From Phaeodactylibacter sp. (GTDB lineage Bacteria > Bacteroidota > Bacteroidia > Chitinophagales > Saprospiraceae), in NCBI RefSeq assembly GCF_022763345.1, contig NZ_JALEGS010000040.1, positions 56,342 to 120,341 of the forward strand: a stretch of 64,000 nt of DNA, read 5' to 3'. Positions 43,484 to 55,900 of the stretch are shown here, piece after piece. Positions within the stretch are counted from its first letter, which is position 1. The number at the start of each line of letters is the position of its first letter. The translations under genes were made by a program, and so were the position numbers. The notes beneath the pieces were generated by a model. The model saw only the letters and a program-made list of their open reading frames with translations, was not told the origin of the DNA and ran no database searches.

Positions 43484-44517
43484 TCTGTAACGCGGACCAG
43501 CTTTGCGCGCTGTGTTTCCAGGACACCCAAAGGCTCCAAATCAAACCCCTCTGCCTTTGCCGCTTTCTTAAAGTCGCTCACATGTCCGGGCGCTACTGCT
43601 GTCAGCAACCCTCCACTAGTCTGAGGGTCGCAAAGCAAAAAGCGCTGTTCATCAGGCAGGTCTTCAATTTTATGGCCGTAGCTGCTCCAGTTCCGATGAG
43701 TGCCACCAGGTATGCATTTTTCGCCCAGGTAGTAATCCAATATCGCTTTGTCGAGCAGTGGGACCTGCCTGAAGTTCACGGTAGCACTCAGCCCGCTGGC
43801 TTCGCACATTTCGCTCAGGTGCCCCAATAGGCCGAAGCCTGTCACGTCCGTCATGGCATGTACATACGGGAGGCGGGCAAAAACAGCGCCCACTTTATTG
43901 AGTTGAACCATGCTGTCGCGGGCCATAGTACTATGCTCTGGTTTCAGTTTTTTCTTCTTTTGCGCCGTGCTTAGAATGCCTACGCCCAGGGGTTTGGTCA
44001 GAAAAAGCACATCCCCTGCTTTGGCGCCTCCGTTCATCTTGATTTCCTCCTTCTTTACCCGGCCGGTCACGGCGAGCCCAAAAATCGGCTCCGGGCTGTC
44101 GATGCTATGCCCCCCTGCCAGAGGAATGCCTGCCTCCTGGCAAGCCTGACGCCCCCCTTCAATCACCTGATTAGCTACCTCGGGCGGTAGTTTATCTATG
44201 GGCCACCCCAGAATGGCAATGGCGACCAAAGGCGTAGCCCCCATCGCATAAATATCGCTGATGGCATTCACGGAAGCGATCCGCCCAAAGTCAACCGGAT
44301 CATCTACAATGGGCATAAAAAAGTCGGTGGTACTTACGATGGCTGTGCCGTCGCCCAAATCAAAAACCGCTGCATCGTCCCGTTTGTCATTGCCGACCAG
44401 AAGGCCCGGAAAAGGTGCTTTTGCATTAGCATGCGCCAGGATTTCATCCAGGACTTTAGGAGCGATTTTGCACCCGCAGCCGGCACCGTGGCTGTATTCG
44501 GTAAGCTTATATTCCAT
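43480..44517 (-). CDS. selD: Selenide, water dikinase
   Basis: 345 residues from the ATG at 44517; the frame extends to 44547 without family similarity. Makes selenophosphate from selenide and ATP. The N-terminal [11 protein letters not shown] carries cysteines at about 14 and 16, the position of Cys17 in E. coli SelD (Sec in some bacteria); here it is cysteine. [31 protein letters not shown] and [12 protein letters not shown] are all typical. It starts one base after mnmH and is the last gene of a glpK-mnmH-selD operon. Confidence 0.96.
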   Translation of the reverse strand: MEYKLTEYSHGAGCGCKIAPKVLDEILAHANAKAPFPGLLVGNDKRDDAAVFDLGDGTAIVSTTDFFMPIVDDPVDFGRIASVNAISDIYAMGATPLVAIAILGWPIDKLPPEVANQVIEGGRQACQEAGIPLAGGHSIDSPEPIFGLAVTGRVKKEEIKMNGGAKAGDVLFLTKPLGVGILSTAQKKKKLKPEHSTMARDSMVQLNKVGAVFARLPYVHAMTDVTGFGLLGHLSEMCEASGLSATVNFRQVPLLDKAILDYYLGEKCIPGGTHRNWSSYGHKIEDLPDEQRFLLCDPQTSGGLLTAVAPGHVSDFKKAAKAEGFDLEPLGVLETQRAKLVRVTD

Positions 44518-44518
44518 T

Positions 44519-45559
44519 TCAGTGTTGTTTTTGATTTGCGAACGCAATTAGGGTTTGGGCAGTTTGAACCGGATCGTCTTTTTCTACCGGTATTGGATAA
44601 ACGGTCTGCCGCCCTACCTTTTCAAAGGTATGGTGGTGATAGGCTTTATCGTAGTAAACAAGGGCTATTTCGGCAGCCTTATGGTAGTCTTTATTCTCCA
44701 GAGATTCCAGTGCCGCCTTTAGGTGCTGCCCGCCGAGCCGCTTTCGGATCCGTTCAAAAGCTTCTGCCAGCTGGGCATCAGAAAAGGATGCATACTGCTG
44801 CACCAGGCGGTTGAGCCGGTCTTCGTGGCTCACCTGCAGGTCGAATAAGGGGGCCAGGATCATCGTTTTCCAAAAGCCCTCCGGGATGTAAACCCTGCCA
44901 ATAGCCCGGCTTTCATTTTCCAGCCAAATCCGTTGTTTCGGATTGAGCTGCCGGAATGCCTCCCACAGGTCATTCTCAAACTGCCGCACGGTTGGCTGAG
45001 GAGCCTCGCCCAATGCACCGAAAGTAGAACCTTTATGATGAGCCAGTTTTTCCAGATCAATGATTTGCTCTCCTGCAGCTTTCAGCGCGTGAATGACTTC
45101 CGTCTTTCCGGCACCGGTAGGCCCGCCAACGATCAGGAAATTTGCCTTTACCTGAGCAAGCGCTTCCTGAACCCAGGTCCGGTAAGCTTTGTACCCCCCT
45201 TTAATGACCTGTACTTCAAAACCACTCAGGTCCAGCAGCCAGCCTACGCTGCTGCTTCGCTGTCCGCCCCGCCAGCAGTGCACCTGCACCTTCCCAGCCG
45301 GCGCCAGGGTTTCTGCTTGCTCTACCAATTCCCGCATCCTGGGACCGACGAACTCAAGGCCGCGCAGGAAAGCTTTTTTAGGGCTCACCTGCTTGTAAAG
45401 CGTGCCTACTTCTGCCCGTTCTTCATTTGAAAAGAGTGGTAAATTAAGTGCGCCCGTGATGTGCGCTTCCCCGAACTCAGCTGGCGTACGGACATCCAAT
45501 AGGGGTATGTCCTTCAGCTGTGCGACAGCTTGCTCCGGGGAAATATAAGTTATGGCCAT
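44519..45559 (-). CDS. mnmH: tRNA 2-selenouridine synthase
   Basis: 346 residues (also called selU/ybbB). An N-terminal rhodanese domain (about 5-130) has the catalytic Cys95 in [12 protein letters not shown]; a P-loop domain follows with [10 protein letters not shown] (about 145-154) and a [14 protein letters not shown] strand. It replaces sulfur by selenium at the wobble 2-thiouridine of Lys, Glu and Gln tRNAs, using selenophosphate from SelD, the next gene. Together the pair indicates selenium use for tRNA modification; no selA or selB is in this window. It begins 6 bases after glpK. Confidence 0.95.
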   Translation of the reverse strand: MAITYISPEQAVAQLKDIPLLDVRTPAEFGEAHITGALNLPLFSNEERAEVGTLYKQVSPKKAFLRGLEFVGPRMRELVEQAETLAPAGKVQVHCWRGGQRSSSVGWLLDLSGFEVQVIKGGYKAYRTWVQEALAQVKANFLIVGGPTGAGKTEVIHALKAAGEQIIDLEKLAHHKGSTFGALGEAPQPTVRQFENDLWEAFRQLNPKQRIWLENESRAIGRVYIPEGFWKTMILAPLFDLQVSHEDRLNRLVQQYASFSDAQLAEAFERIRKRLGGQHLKAALESLENKDYHKAAEIALVYYDKAYHHHTFEKVGRQTVYPIPVEKDDPVQTAQTLIAFANQKQH

Positions 45560-45565
45560 GTACGT

Positions 45566-47086
<1,521 letters not shown>

Positions 47087-47101
47087 TTAAGGGTAGTATG
47101 C

Positions 47102-47131
47102 CAAAAATATAAATTGTGGGCATATCTGCAA
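47102..47131 (-). promoter_or_regulatory. Bacteroidota housekeeping promoter for glpK-mnmH-selD
   Basis: On the minus strand TTG (47129-47131) is followed by a 19-base spacer and TATTTTTG (47102-47109), an exact fit to the -33 and -7 elements recognised by the Bacteroidota primary sigma factor. The -7 box ends 42 bases before the glpK ATG. It is the best promoter match in the window. Confidence 0.65.
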
Positions 47132-47252
47132 GGAATCTCATTTGATTTCCCAACAATTGGCTGCCTGCAAAAATATAGCTGGCCAGTCAACTATTGCCCC
47201 CGGATTTGCTTTCTCCTAAAAGCATCTACAATCATCAATCTACAAACATTAA

Positions 47253-48866
47253 ATGAGTAAACCGAAGCCAGACCTTACCCGAGAACTTCTTCCCTTTGAT
47301 AAAGTACCGCAACTGTCCGAGCGGGACCTAGCCTACACTACTGCCGATCCAAGGCTTAAACCTTTTTATAAGTACCCGGTAACGCTGGAAGCCTTTGAAT
47401 CGGTCATACGGGACAAAGCCTTTGACCAGGAACGTCGGGAAACGTTGGTCCGGGCGCTCAAAGCCCAATATGAGGGCAAGGAGCTGAGCGACCTCACCAG
47501 CAGCAGAATAGACGCTTTGCTGGAAGCCAATACGTACACCGTCACGACAGCCCACCAGCCCAGCCTGTTCACCGGCCCGCTTTACTATATTTATAAAATC
47601 ATTTCTACCCTCAATCTGGCAGAACGGCTCGGAAAAACCTATCCGGATTACAACTTCGTCCCCATTTTTATCACGGGCGGGGAAGACCATGATTTCGAGG
47701 AAGTAAATCATCTGCATATTTTTGGCAAGACCGTTACCTGGGAAAATGACCACAGCGGCTCCGTAGGGCAAATGCCGCTTGACGGGTTGCAGAAAGCTTT
47801 GGACACCTTGGTTGATATTATGGGCGATTCGCCATCTGCTCAGGAGCTGACGGAACTTTTCAAAGCTGCCCTTGAAGGCAAAACGAAGTACAGCGAAGTC
47901 GCTTTTGACCTGACTCACCGCTTGCTGGGCGAGTACGGTCTCGTCATCCTGGACCCCAGCCAGCCCGATTTAAAGGCTTCCTTTGCCCCCTTCATCCAAA
48001 AGGAGATTTTTGAGCAACCTTCCAAGTCATTGGTAGAAGGCACCGTTAAAGAGCTAGAAGCCGCTGGTTTTTCCGAACAAGCCTATCCCAGGGAAATTAA
48101 CTTTTTCTACCTGGGCGAAGGTTTCCGGGAGCGCATTGTACAGGAAGGGGGAACCTTCAAGGTGCTCAATCAGGATGTTACCTGGACTGAAGATGAACTC
48201 AAAGCAGAAATCGAAGCCAACCCTCAGCGGTTCAGCCCCAATGTAGTTATGCGGCCGATCTATCAGGAGCACATCCTTCCCAATCTGGCTTACATCGGTG
48301 GTGGCGGAGAAATAGCGTACTGGCTTGAGCGCAAAAAACAATTCGAAGCCTTTGACCTGAATTTCCCTATGCTCGTCCGCCGGAACTCCGTACTTTTTGT
48401 CGATAAGGGGACCCGTAAACGTTTGGAAAAGCTTGACCTGCAAGTGGAAGACCTCTTCGGCGACATAGAAGCGCTGATCAAGGAATACGTCAGAGAAAAC
48501 ACAGAGAACGAGATCAGCCTATCAGAGGAGAAAAAAGCCCTTGCTCAGGTTTTCAAGCAAGTAGAAGCCAAAGCTCAGGAAGTAGACCCTACATTGCGAA
48601 AGGCTGCCGCTGCTGAAGGGGCACGGCAATTGAACAGCCTAAACCAACTCGAAGGCAAGCTCATGCGGGCCGAAAAACAGCGCCACGATACTGCTGTCAA
48701 CCAAATGCGTACTCTAAAGGATAAGCTTTTCCCCAATAATGGGCTTCAGGAACGCTACGATAACTTCACGATGTACTACCTGAAATACGGACGGGGCTTT
48801 TTTGAGGCCCTGCTTGAGCACCTCGACCCACTTGATAATCACTTTGTCGTGCTTATTGATGCCTAA
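47253..48866 (+). CDS. bshC: Bacillithiol synthesis cysteine-adding enzyme
   Basis: 537 residues, matching BshC. The N-terminal part contains VTTAHQPSLFTGPLYYIYKIISTLNLAERL (the substrate-site HQP motif) and FVPIFITGGEDHDFEEVNHLHIFGK; a coiled coil follows (about 415-490, EKKALAQVFKQVEAKAQEV), then NQLEGKLMRAEKQRH. BshC is thought to add cysteine to glucosamine-malate in bacillithiol synthesis, the low-molecular-weight thiol of many Bacteroidota. It is a single-gene unit with its own terminator; bshA and bshB are not in view. Confidence 0.95.
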   Translation: MSKPKPDLTRELLPFDKVPQLSERDLAYTTADPRLKPFYKYPVTLEAFESVIRDKAFDQERRETLVRALKAQYEGKELSDLTSSRIDALLEANTYTVTTAHQPSLFTGPLYYIYKIISTLNLAERLGKTYPDYNFVPIFITGGEDHDFEEVNHLHIFGKTVTWENDHSGSVGQMPLDGLQKALDTLVDIMGDSPSAQELTELFKAALEGKTKYSEVAFDLTHRLLGEYGLVILDPSQPDLKASFAPFIQKEIFEQPSKSLVEGTVKELEAAGFSEQAYPREINFFYLGEGFRERIVQEGGTFKVLNQDVTWTEDELKAEIEANPQRFSPNVVMRPIYQEHILPNLAYIGGGGEIAYWLERKKQFEAFDLNFPMLVRRNSVLFVDKGTRKRLEKLDLQVEDLFGDIEALIKEYVRENTENEISLSEEKKALAQVFKQVEAKAQEVDPTLRKAAAAEGARQLNSLNQLEGKLMRAEKQRHDTAVNQMRTLKDKLFPNNGLQERYDNFTMYYLKYGRGFFEALLEHLDPLDNHFVVLIDA

Positions 48867-48885
48867 ACAGGCCATCGGCCGAATC

Positions 48886-48930
48886 AAAAATGCACTGCTG
48901 AAGCTTACTCAGCAGTGCATTTTTTGTTTC
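48886..48930 (+). terminator. Rho-independent terminator after bshC
   Basis: A perfect 16-bp stem (48886-48901 with 48909-48924, 7-base loop) followed by T residues (CATTTTTTGTTT). Confidence 0.9.
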
Positions 48931-49137
48931 CCGCAAATAAAAAAGGAAAGTTTTTGAGCTTTTTATCTTCCGAATCAGTGCCTGAAAAACACTTTTATTT
49001 TCACAAAAAAAACAGAAAAACACTTTTAAAAAAGGATTACAGCCACTACTCTAAGGTATTTTTTTCACAATAGCTCGTTTTTGTCTTTGTTATCCCTTGT
49101 AATTATTAAGATGTTTGTAATGTCAAACGAAGATAGA
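48931..49137. other. AT-rich intergenic stretch with a 14-bp direct repeat
   Basis: No gene recognised. GAAAAACACTTTTA occurs at 48984-48997 and again at 49015-49028, start-to-start 31 bp (about three helical turns), which might be a protein-binding pair. The rest is AT-rich with homopolymer runs. Confidence 0.4.
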
Positions 49138-49398
49138 AGCCGGTGAATGAATCGGCTCTCAAAATTTGGGATTTTTATTTGGGATTTTAGTTTGCCTCTT
49201 ATAGCAAGTCGGATCTGGGAAAATCTGACTTGCTATACGGCAACTACTTCCAAACCTTGAAAGACAATTAAGCCTCCACATTAGGAGGACCTAATATAAA
49301 GATTTATACTTTTCAACTAGCTTTTGCTAGTTTTCGTACATGTTCATGGGATTATGAATGATAAGTCGTACTGAGATTCAGTGCGACTTATTTTTTTT
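49138..49398 (+). ncRNA. Candidate structured non-coding RNA ending in an intrinsic terminator
   Basis: This 260-base stretch contains no convincing reading frame but four successive hairpins plus a terminator: AGCCG/CGGCT (49138-49157); a 15-bp stem with one wobble pair (TATAGCAAGTCGGAT at 49200-49214 with 49223-49237); ATTAGG/CCTAAT (49280-49295); AACTAGC-TTTT-GCTAGTT (49315-49332). The last element at 49361-49398 is a 14-bp stem with a 3-base loop and eight T, an excellent intrinsic terminator that no upstream protein gene needs, because bshC has its own. It does not resemble tmRNA, RNase P RNA or SRP RNA by the motifs I know. The 5' end is not defined and no consensus promoter was found. 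Confidence 0.4.
49361..49398 (+). terminator. Strong orphan intrinsic terminator
   Basis: ATAAGTCGTACTGA (49361-49374) pairs with TCAGTGCGACTTAT (49378-49391) with one G-T pair and a GAT loop, followed by an uninterrupted T-tract to 49398. It lies 440 bases past the bshC terminator. Confidence 0.85.
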
Positions 49399-49919
49399 GC
49401 GCTAAAGATAACGGAAACTCCGGATAACGTACACAAAGAACCAGACAAACATCTAAATTTTTTCTTAATACGTTGGTTTTCAGGAAAAAGATGTGGTTTT
49501 TTTGGAACATTCAATAGACCCAGCCGTATAGATAATTAAAGGCAGGGATGCGGGCCCACCTTAAAAAGAAATGTTTGGTACACCTGTTCCCAGCAAACTT
49601 CCAAAAAGTGATTGGAAGTTTGAAGCAAAATTTGTTTCTTTGTGACATAAGACGTAGAAACGCGTCTACACACAGTAGCAATCATCTTGCCCCACCATTC
49701 CCCTTTGGCTCCGGAAATATCGGAGTTCCCTTCATAAAGAAAAAGCTATAGCGTTGCTATGGCTGTTTTGGTGTTTTTCCAGGTTTAACGATAGTCAGTA
49801 AATTCATTTATCGGTAGAAATTAGAGGTATTTGGTCTAGCCAAGACTGCCGTATGCCCTAGTCCTTACTGATCCTAATCTGTTAAATACCATTTTTCAGC
49901 TAACAAATTCATAATCCAG
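49399..49919. other. Leader region of the giant adhesin gene
   Basis: No gene recognised. A perfect 10-bp hairpin is present (CAAACTTCCA at 49594-49603 with TGGAAGTTTG at 49613-49622). A 67-codon reading frame at 49548-49751 crosses this hairpin and has no protein-like composition, so I do not call it. The 5' untranslated region of the adhesin could be up to about 300 bases; no clear TAnnTTTG promoter was found. Confidence 0.4.
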
Positions 49920-52900
49920 ATGCAAAGAATTTTACAATCTTCCATTCGCACAAGGTTATTGTGTAAGCTGAAGAGCCCGAAGAACCGCTTATTAATGATG
50001 CTTCCGCTCTTCTTTTTATCGATTTCCGTTTTACAGGCACAGATCACAGTCGACTTTCAGGTCACGGAGCCTGCCTGTTTTGGTCAACCGAACGGTAGTG
50101 TAACGGCAACCGCCTCCGGAGGGAATGCCCCATACAGCTATACCTGGAATACGGGTACGGTAGGGCCTGTACTTTCCGGGATTACAGCTGGCACTTATAC
50201 TGTTACCGTGGTAGATGCCTCCAATAACACCGCTATTAAGAATGTTACAGTCACACAGCCAGATTTGGTCAATGTAGACATCACGGCTGACAACTGTACA
50301 CTGCCTATTACCATTACGGCAACAGGCAGCGGCGGGGAGCCACCCTACAATTACAACTGGAACACCGGGCAGACCGGATCTACCATTACCGTACCGGGAT
50401 CAGGCACTTACTGCGTTACCATGACCGATCAGGACCTGTGCGGTGCAGTGGAGTGTATAACAGTTGATTTCACGCCTCTGGATGTAAACGTTAACGTTAA
50501 CAATATTACCTGCCCGGGTGATAACGACGGGCAAATCACCGCAACGCCAATTGGCGGAACTCCCCCGTTTGCTTATTTATGGAATACAGGTGCGACAGCT
50601 TCTTCTATCAGCGGCCTGGCACCTGGTACTTACACGGTTACCGTCACAGACAGTGAAGGCTGTCAGGCGGTTGGCTCAGGCACCGTGATTGAACCACCTG
50701 CACTCTTTGCCAATGCTACCGGGCAAAACCCGGTTTGCGTGGGCGACGACAATGGCTCTGCCTTCGTTGTTGCTTCGGGCGGCACCCTACCCTACAGTTA
50801 TCTGTGGAGCACCGGCGCAACAACGACTTCTATAGCTGGTCTTGCTCCCGGAGGCTATTCCGTAACGGTTACGGACGCAAACGGGTGTATCGCCGTAGAC
50901 AATGTAGTCATCGCTCCACTGTCTAACCTGAATGTATCCCTGCAAAAGAACGACGAAAGCTGCCCTGATCAGAATGACGGGTCTATCACGGCATTCCCGG
51001 TAGGTGGTGTGCAGCCGGTTTCCTACAGCTGGAGCAACGGTGCTGTCACACAAACGATTTCCGGGCTGGCACCGGGTGTGTACGCTGTTACAGTCACGGA
51101 TGCCCAAGGGTGTCAGGATGTAGCTTCTACCATGATTATGGCAGCCACAGACCTTGAAATCACGACCATTGCCAACGACGTTACGGTATGTGATGGCACG
51201 AACGGTTCTGCAACTGTTTCCGTTACTGATGGAGCGGGCCCATTCACGTATCAGTGGAGCACGGGTGCGACAACGCAAACGATTTCGAACCTTCCCGGTG
51301 GTGTATATATGGTAACTGTTACCGATGTAAATGGCTGTACAGCTACCGACGCGGTCATGATCGATACCCCACCTAACCTGATTGTTTCCATCATTACCTC
51401 TGAGTCTACCGTTTGCCTGGGTGAGAACACCTCTACGGCAACCGCAACCGTATCAGGGGGGACGGCTCCATTTAGCTATCTGTGGAGCACAGGAGAGACC
51501 ACGCAGCAAATTACAGGCCTTGGCGCGGGCACCTATACCGTTACTGTAACGGATGCCGCACAGTGCCAGGACGTTGCTACAGTCGTTATTGAAGCCGCGC
51601 CAAGCCTTGGCGTAACCATTAGCGGAGACGAAACCGTTTGTGACCCGGAAGGCGAGGGATTTGCTACTGCTACTCCAATTGGCGGCACCCCACCGTTTAC
51701 CTACAACTGGAGCAACAGCAGCACCACAGCTTCCATTGGCAACCTGCCGGAAGGCACCTACACCGTCACAGTGACGGATGCCCTTGGTTGTACGGCAATA
51801 GAGTCTATCGATATTGAAATTGTGGATGACTTCATCCTCGACATTATCGTAACCAACCCACTTTGCCCGGAAGATGAGAACGGCAGTATCCTGGCTGAAG
51901 GCTGGGGAGGCACACCACCTTACATCTATCAGTGGAGCAATGGTGTGACCGGCACCCCGCTCCTTGAAAACATTGGAGCAGGCAACTATAGCGTTACAGT
52001 GACAGACCAGAACGGCTGTCAACTCATTGAAGACTTCACGCTGGTTGACCCGCCAGCTGTTGTGGCAGATATTTCAGCAACTCAGGAATTGTGCCCCGGC
52101 GAAACAACGGGCATGGCGATGGCGATGGCCAGCGGCGGCACACCTCCCTACACTTATCTGTGGAATACTGGTGCCACGACTCAGATGATCACCGGGCTAA
52201 GCGCAGGAACTTATACCGTAACTGTTACAGACGCTAATGGATGTGAGGACCTGGCAGCAGTAGTTATAGAGGAAGCATCAGCATTAGTCGTGGTGATCAG
52301 TGGTGATGAAACCATTTGCGACCCGGAAGGCGAAGGGCTTGCAACCGCTATGGCTTCCGGCGGAAACCCGCCTTACAGTTACCAATGGAGCACAGGGGCC
52401 ACCACACAGGCCATTGCTAACCTGCCGGAAGGCTCCTACAGTGTGACAGTAACCGACGCACTGGGCTGTACTGCCGTGGATGAAATTGACATCGATATCG
52501 TAGATGATTTCATTCTGGATATTATCGTTACCAATCCACTTTGCCCCGGTGATGAAAACGGTAGCATTCTGGCTGAAGGCTGGGGTGGCACGCCACCATA
52601 CATTTATCAGTGGAGCAACGGTGTAACCGGTACCCCGCTGCTTGAAAATATTGGAGCTGGCAACTACAGCGTTACCGTTACAGATCAAAACGGCTGCCAG
52701 CTTATAGAGAACTTTGTCCTAACAGACCCTCCTACCCTGGTAGCAACGATCAATGCCACAGTTGAGGTATGCCCGGGCGAATCTACAGGAACAGCAATGG
52801 CTGTTGGCATGGGCGGCACGCCTCCATACACCTATGAGTGGAATACAGGGGCAACGACTCAAATGATTACCGGTTTAGGGGCAGGTACCTACACGGTTAC

Positions 52901-55900
52901 TATTACAGATGCCAATGGATGCCAGGCCGCAAAATCCGTTGAAATCGGTGAATACGATGGCGTTACAGCTGTAATCACCGGAACAGATATTGTATGTGGC
53001 TCTGAGACAGATGGCATGCTCACCGCCATGTCTACATCAGGCACGCCACCGTTTACCTACTTGTGGAGCACCGGCGCGACCACCCAAACCATTATGAACC
53101 TCGGGGCGGGCACCTATAGCGTTACGGTCACGGACGCAAATGGCTGTACAGACGATACGTCCTTCACCATTGATGTAAGCGATGACCTGGCTGTTAACGG
53201 CACAAGCAAGAACCTGCTTTGCTTCGCAGACGGCACAGGCGAAGCCACGGCTAACCCTACCGGGGGCACCCCTCCTTATACCTATCAGTGGAATAACGGA
53301 TCAATGGCGCCAGCTATTCTGAACGTACCTGCCGGATTCTACAGCGTAACGGTCACGGATGATAATGGCTGTACGGCTTCTCAGACCTTTGTTATTTCTC
53401 AGCCTACCGAAATTGAGGTGGAGGCGAATGCCGGCGGGCTGGTTTGCCCCGGCGATATGAACGGAACTGCCATGGCAATGGCGAGTGGGGGCACACCGCC
53501 TTACTCCTATGAATGGAGCACCGGTGCCACTACACAAATGATTACCGGCCTTGGTGCTGGCACTTATACCGTCACTGTTACCGATGCCAACGAATGTGAA
53601 GCAACGGCAACGGTAACCATAGAAGAAGCACCTGAACTCGACATCAACGTAGACGCCCCTGAGGTGGTTTGCGGAGCTGGCAATACCGGCGAAGCTTCAG
53701 TAGAGGCGACAGGCGGACTGCCACCTTATACCTACGAATGGAGCACCGGTGAGTCCGATACAGATATTGAGAACCTCCCTGAAGGTACTTATTCTGTTAC
53801 GGTAACAGATGCCAACGGTTGTACGCAGGTTGAAGAGATCTTTATTGAGGTCATTGAAGACTTTTCCATCACAGTAGTACCAAGAGATGTGCTTTGCAAC
53901 GGTGACAATACCGGCAGTATTTTGGTGACTGCTGAGGGCGGTACCGCACCATACTCGTATGAATGGTCTACCGGCGATACGCTCAGCGAGCTGATCAACC
54001 TGCCGGCAGGACAATATAGCCTGACGGTTACCGATGCCAACGATTGTACGTTATCTGAAACGGTGACAATCGGCGAGCCACCATTGCTTGAACTTGACCT
54101 TGATGTGACTGACGTTACCTGCGCAAATGCAGGCGACGGTGAAGTCGTTATTAATGTGTCAGGCGGTAATGATGCCAGCTACACCATTTTTGTTGATGGT
54201 AACGAGGTGGTTTCAAACACCATTTCCGGGCTCTCAGGACCGGACACACTTATTGTTACGGTGCGGGATGCTAACTTCTGCGAAACTTCCGATACCGCCA
54301 TTATCAATGAACCGGAAGCGATAGAACTGAGCCTTGATGTGCAAAACAATCCTTGTAACGGTGATATGCTGGGTGCAGTGATGACCACTGTTTCCGGAGG
54401 AAATATGCCTTACAACTTTGAGTGGAGCAACGGCGCCAGCACTCCGGATATTATGGGGGTACCTGCGGGCACCTACTCCGTAACCGTAACCGATATTGAG
54501 GGCTGTACCGCAACGGCAGAAGCTACTGTAGCGGAGCCAGACCCCATCAATATCACACTTAATAAAACGGACATTTTCTGTGATGACGATGGTACAGGCT
54601 CCATTACGGCCGTGGTAACCGGCGGCACACCTGCCTACACCTACGAGTGGAGCAATGGTGAAACAACGGCTACCATTGATGGACTGCAGCCTGGTCAGTA
54701 CACGGTTACAGTAACAGACCTGAACGAGTGTACAGCTATGTCTTCGGTCACCATAAACGCATTCCCAAGCCTGAGCCTGACACCGATCGCCACTTCGCCA
54801 CAGTGCTTTGGCGAATCAACCGGTGCAGCAGCCGTCTCTGTTTCCGGCGGTACGCCACCGTTCTCCTATCAGTGGAACACGGGCAGCACCACACCGGAAC
54901 TTATTGACATCCCAGCAGGCATTTACGAAGTTACGGTAACCGATGATGCCGGTTGTACCGGAACAGCAATCGTAGGCGTCGCACAGCCGGAAGAATTAAT
55001 TGCTTCCGTATCCTCCTCTATGACAGAGGACGTTAGCTGTAACGGTTTGTCTGATGGCCAGGCCAGTGTGGAAGTAACCGGTGGCACCATGCCCTTCACC
55101 TACGAGTGGAGTGATGGTCAAACGACACCTACAGCAACGAACCTGTCCGCTGGCACCTATACCGTAACGGTTACCGATGCGAACGATTGTGAAGATATTC
55201 TCACTGTGGAAATCAACGAGCCGGAAGCGATCGACCTTAATATCACCGCCGATGTAGGCAATACTTGCGAGAATACAACCGACGGTGCTGTAAGCGTTAG
55301 CGCAACGGGAGGTACGCCTCCGTTCTTCTACGAGTGGAGCAATGGTGCAACAACACCTTCTATTTCTAACCTGCCGGCAGGTACCTACACCGTCACGGTT
55401 ACTGATATTGCAGAGTGTACGGCTACGGCGAGCATTGACGTGAACGCCTTCCCTGCTCCATCCTGCTCTATTGAAGTGACGAGCCCTATCTCAACGGCTG
55501 GCAACGATGGTGAAGCAACCATTACGGTCACAGGAGGCACAGCCCCTTACACTTACCTTTGGAGCGATGGCCAAACCACGCAGACCGCAACCGGCCTTGC
55601 CTCCGGCGACTATACCGCGACCGTTACCGATGCCAACGGTTGTGAAACGACTTGTATGGTAACGATTGCACCACCGGCTCAGCTTGGCGACTATGTCTGG
55701 CTGGATGAAGACCGGGATGGCATTCAGGACCCGAACGAACAGGGCATCGAAGGCGTGATGGTCATCCTGCAGATCCCTGCTGAAAATGATCCAATCAACA
55801 TCGATACCATGTTCACGGATGCTAACGGCTTCTACCTCTTTAATGTAGATCCGGGTGAATATAAAGTACAATTCATCGCACCGGGAGGCCTGGTCTTCAC

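Noticed and set aside
49548..49751. 67-codon frame in the adhesin leader
   Set aside because: It runs across a perfect hairpin, has an unstructured composition and no similarity to a known family.
48867..49919. tRNA, tmRNA, RNase P or SRP RNA in the large gap
   Set aside because: No TψC-like GTTCRA segment, CCA-ended acceptor pairing, or the conserved RNase P/SRP motifs were found.
50040..55670. CRISPR-like periodicity
   Set aside because: The roughly 225-bp repetition is coding, in frame and degenerate at third positions: SprB protein repeats, not a CRISPR array.
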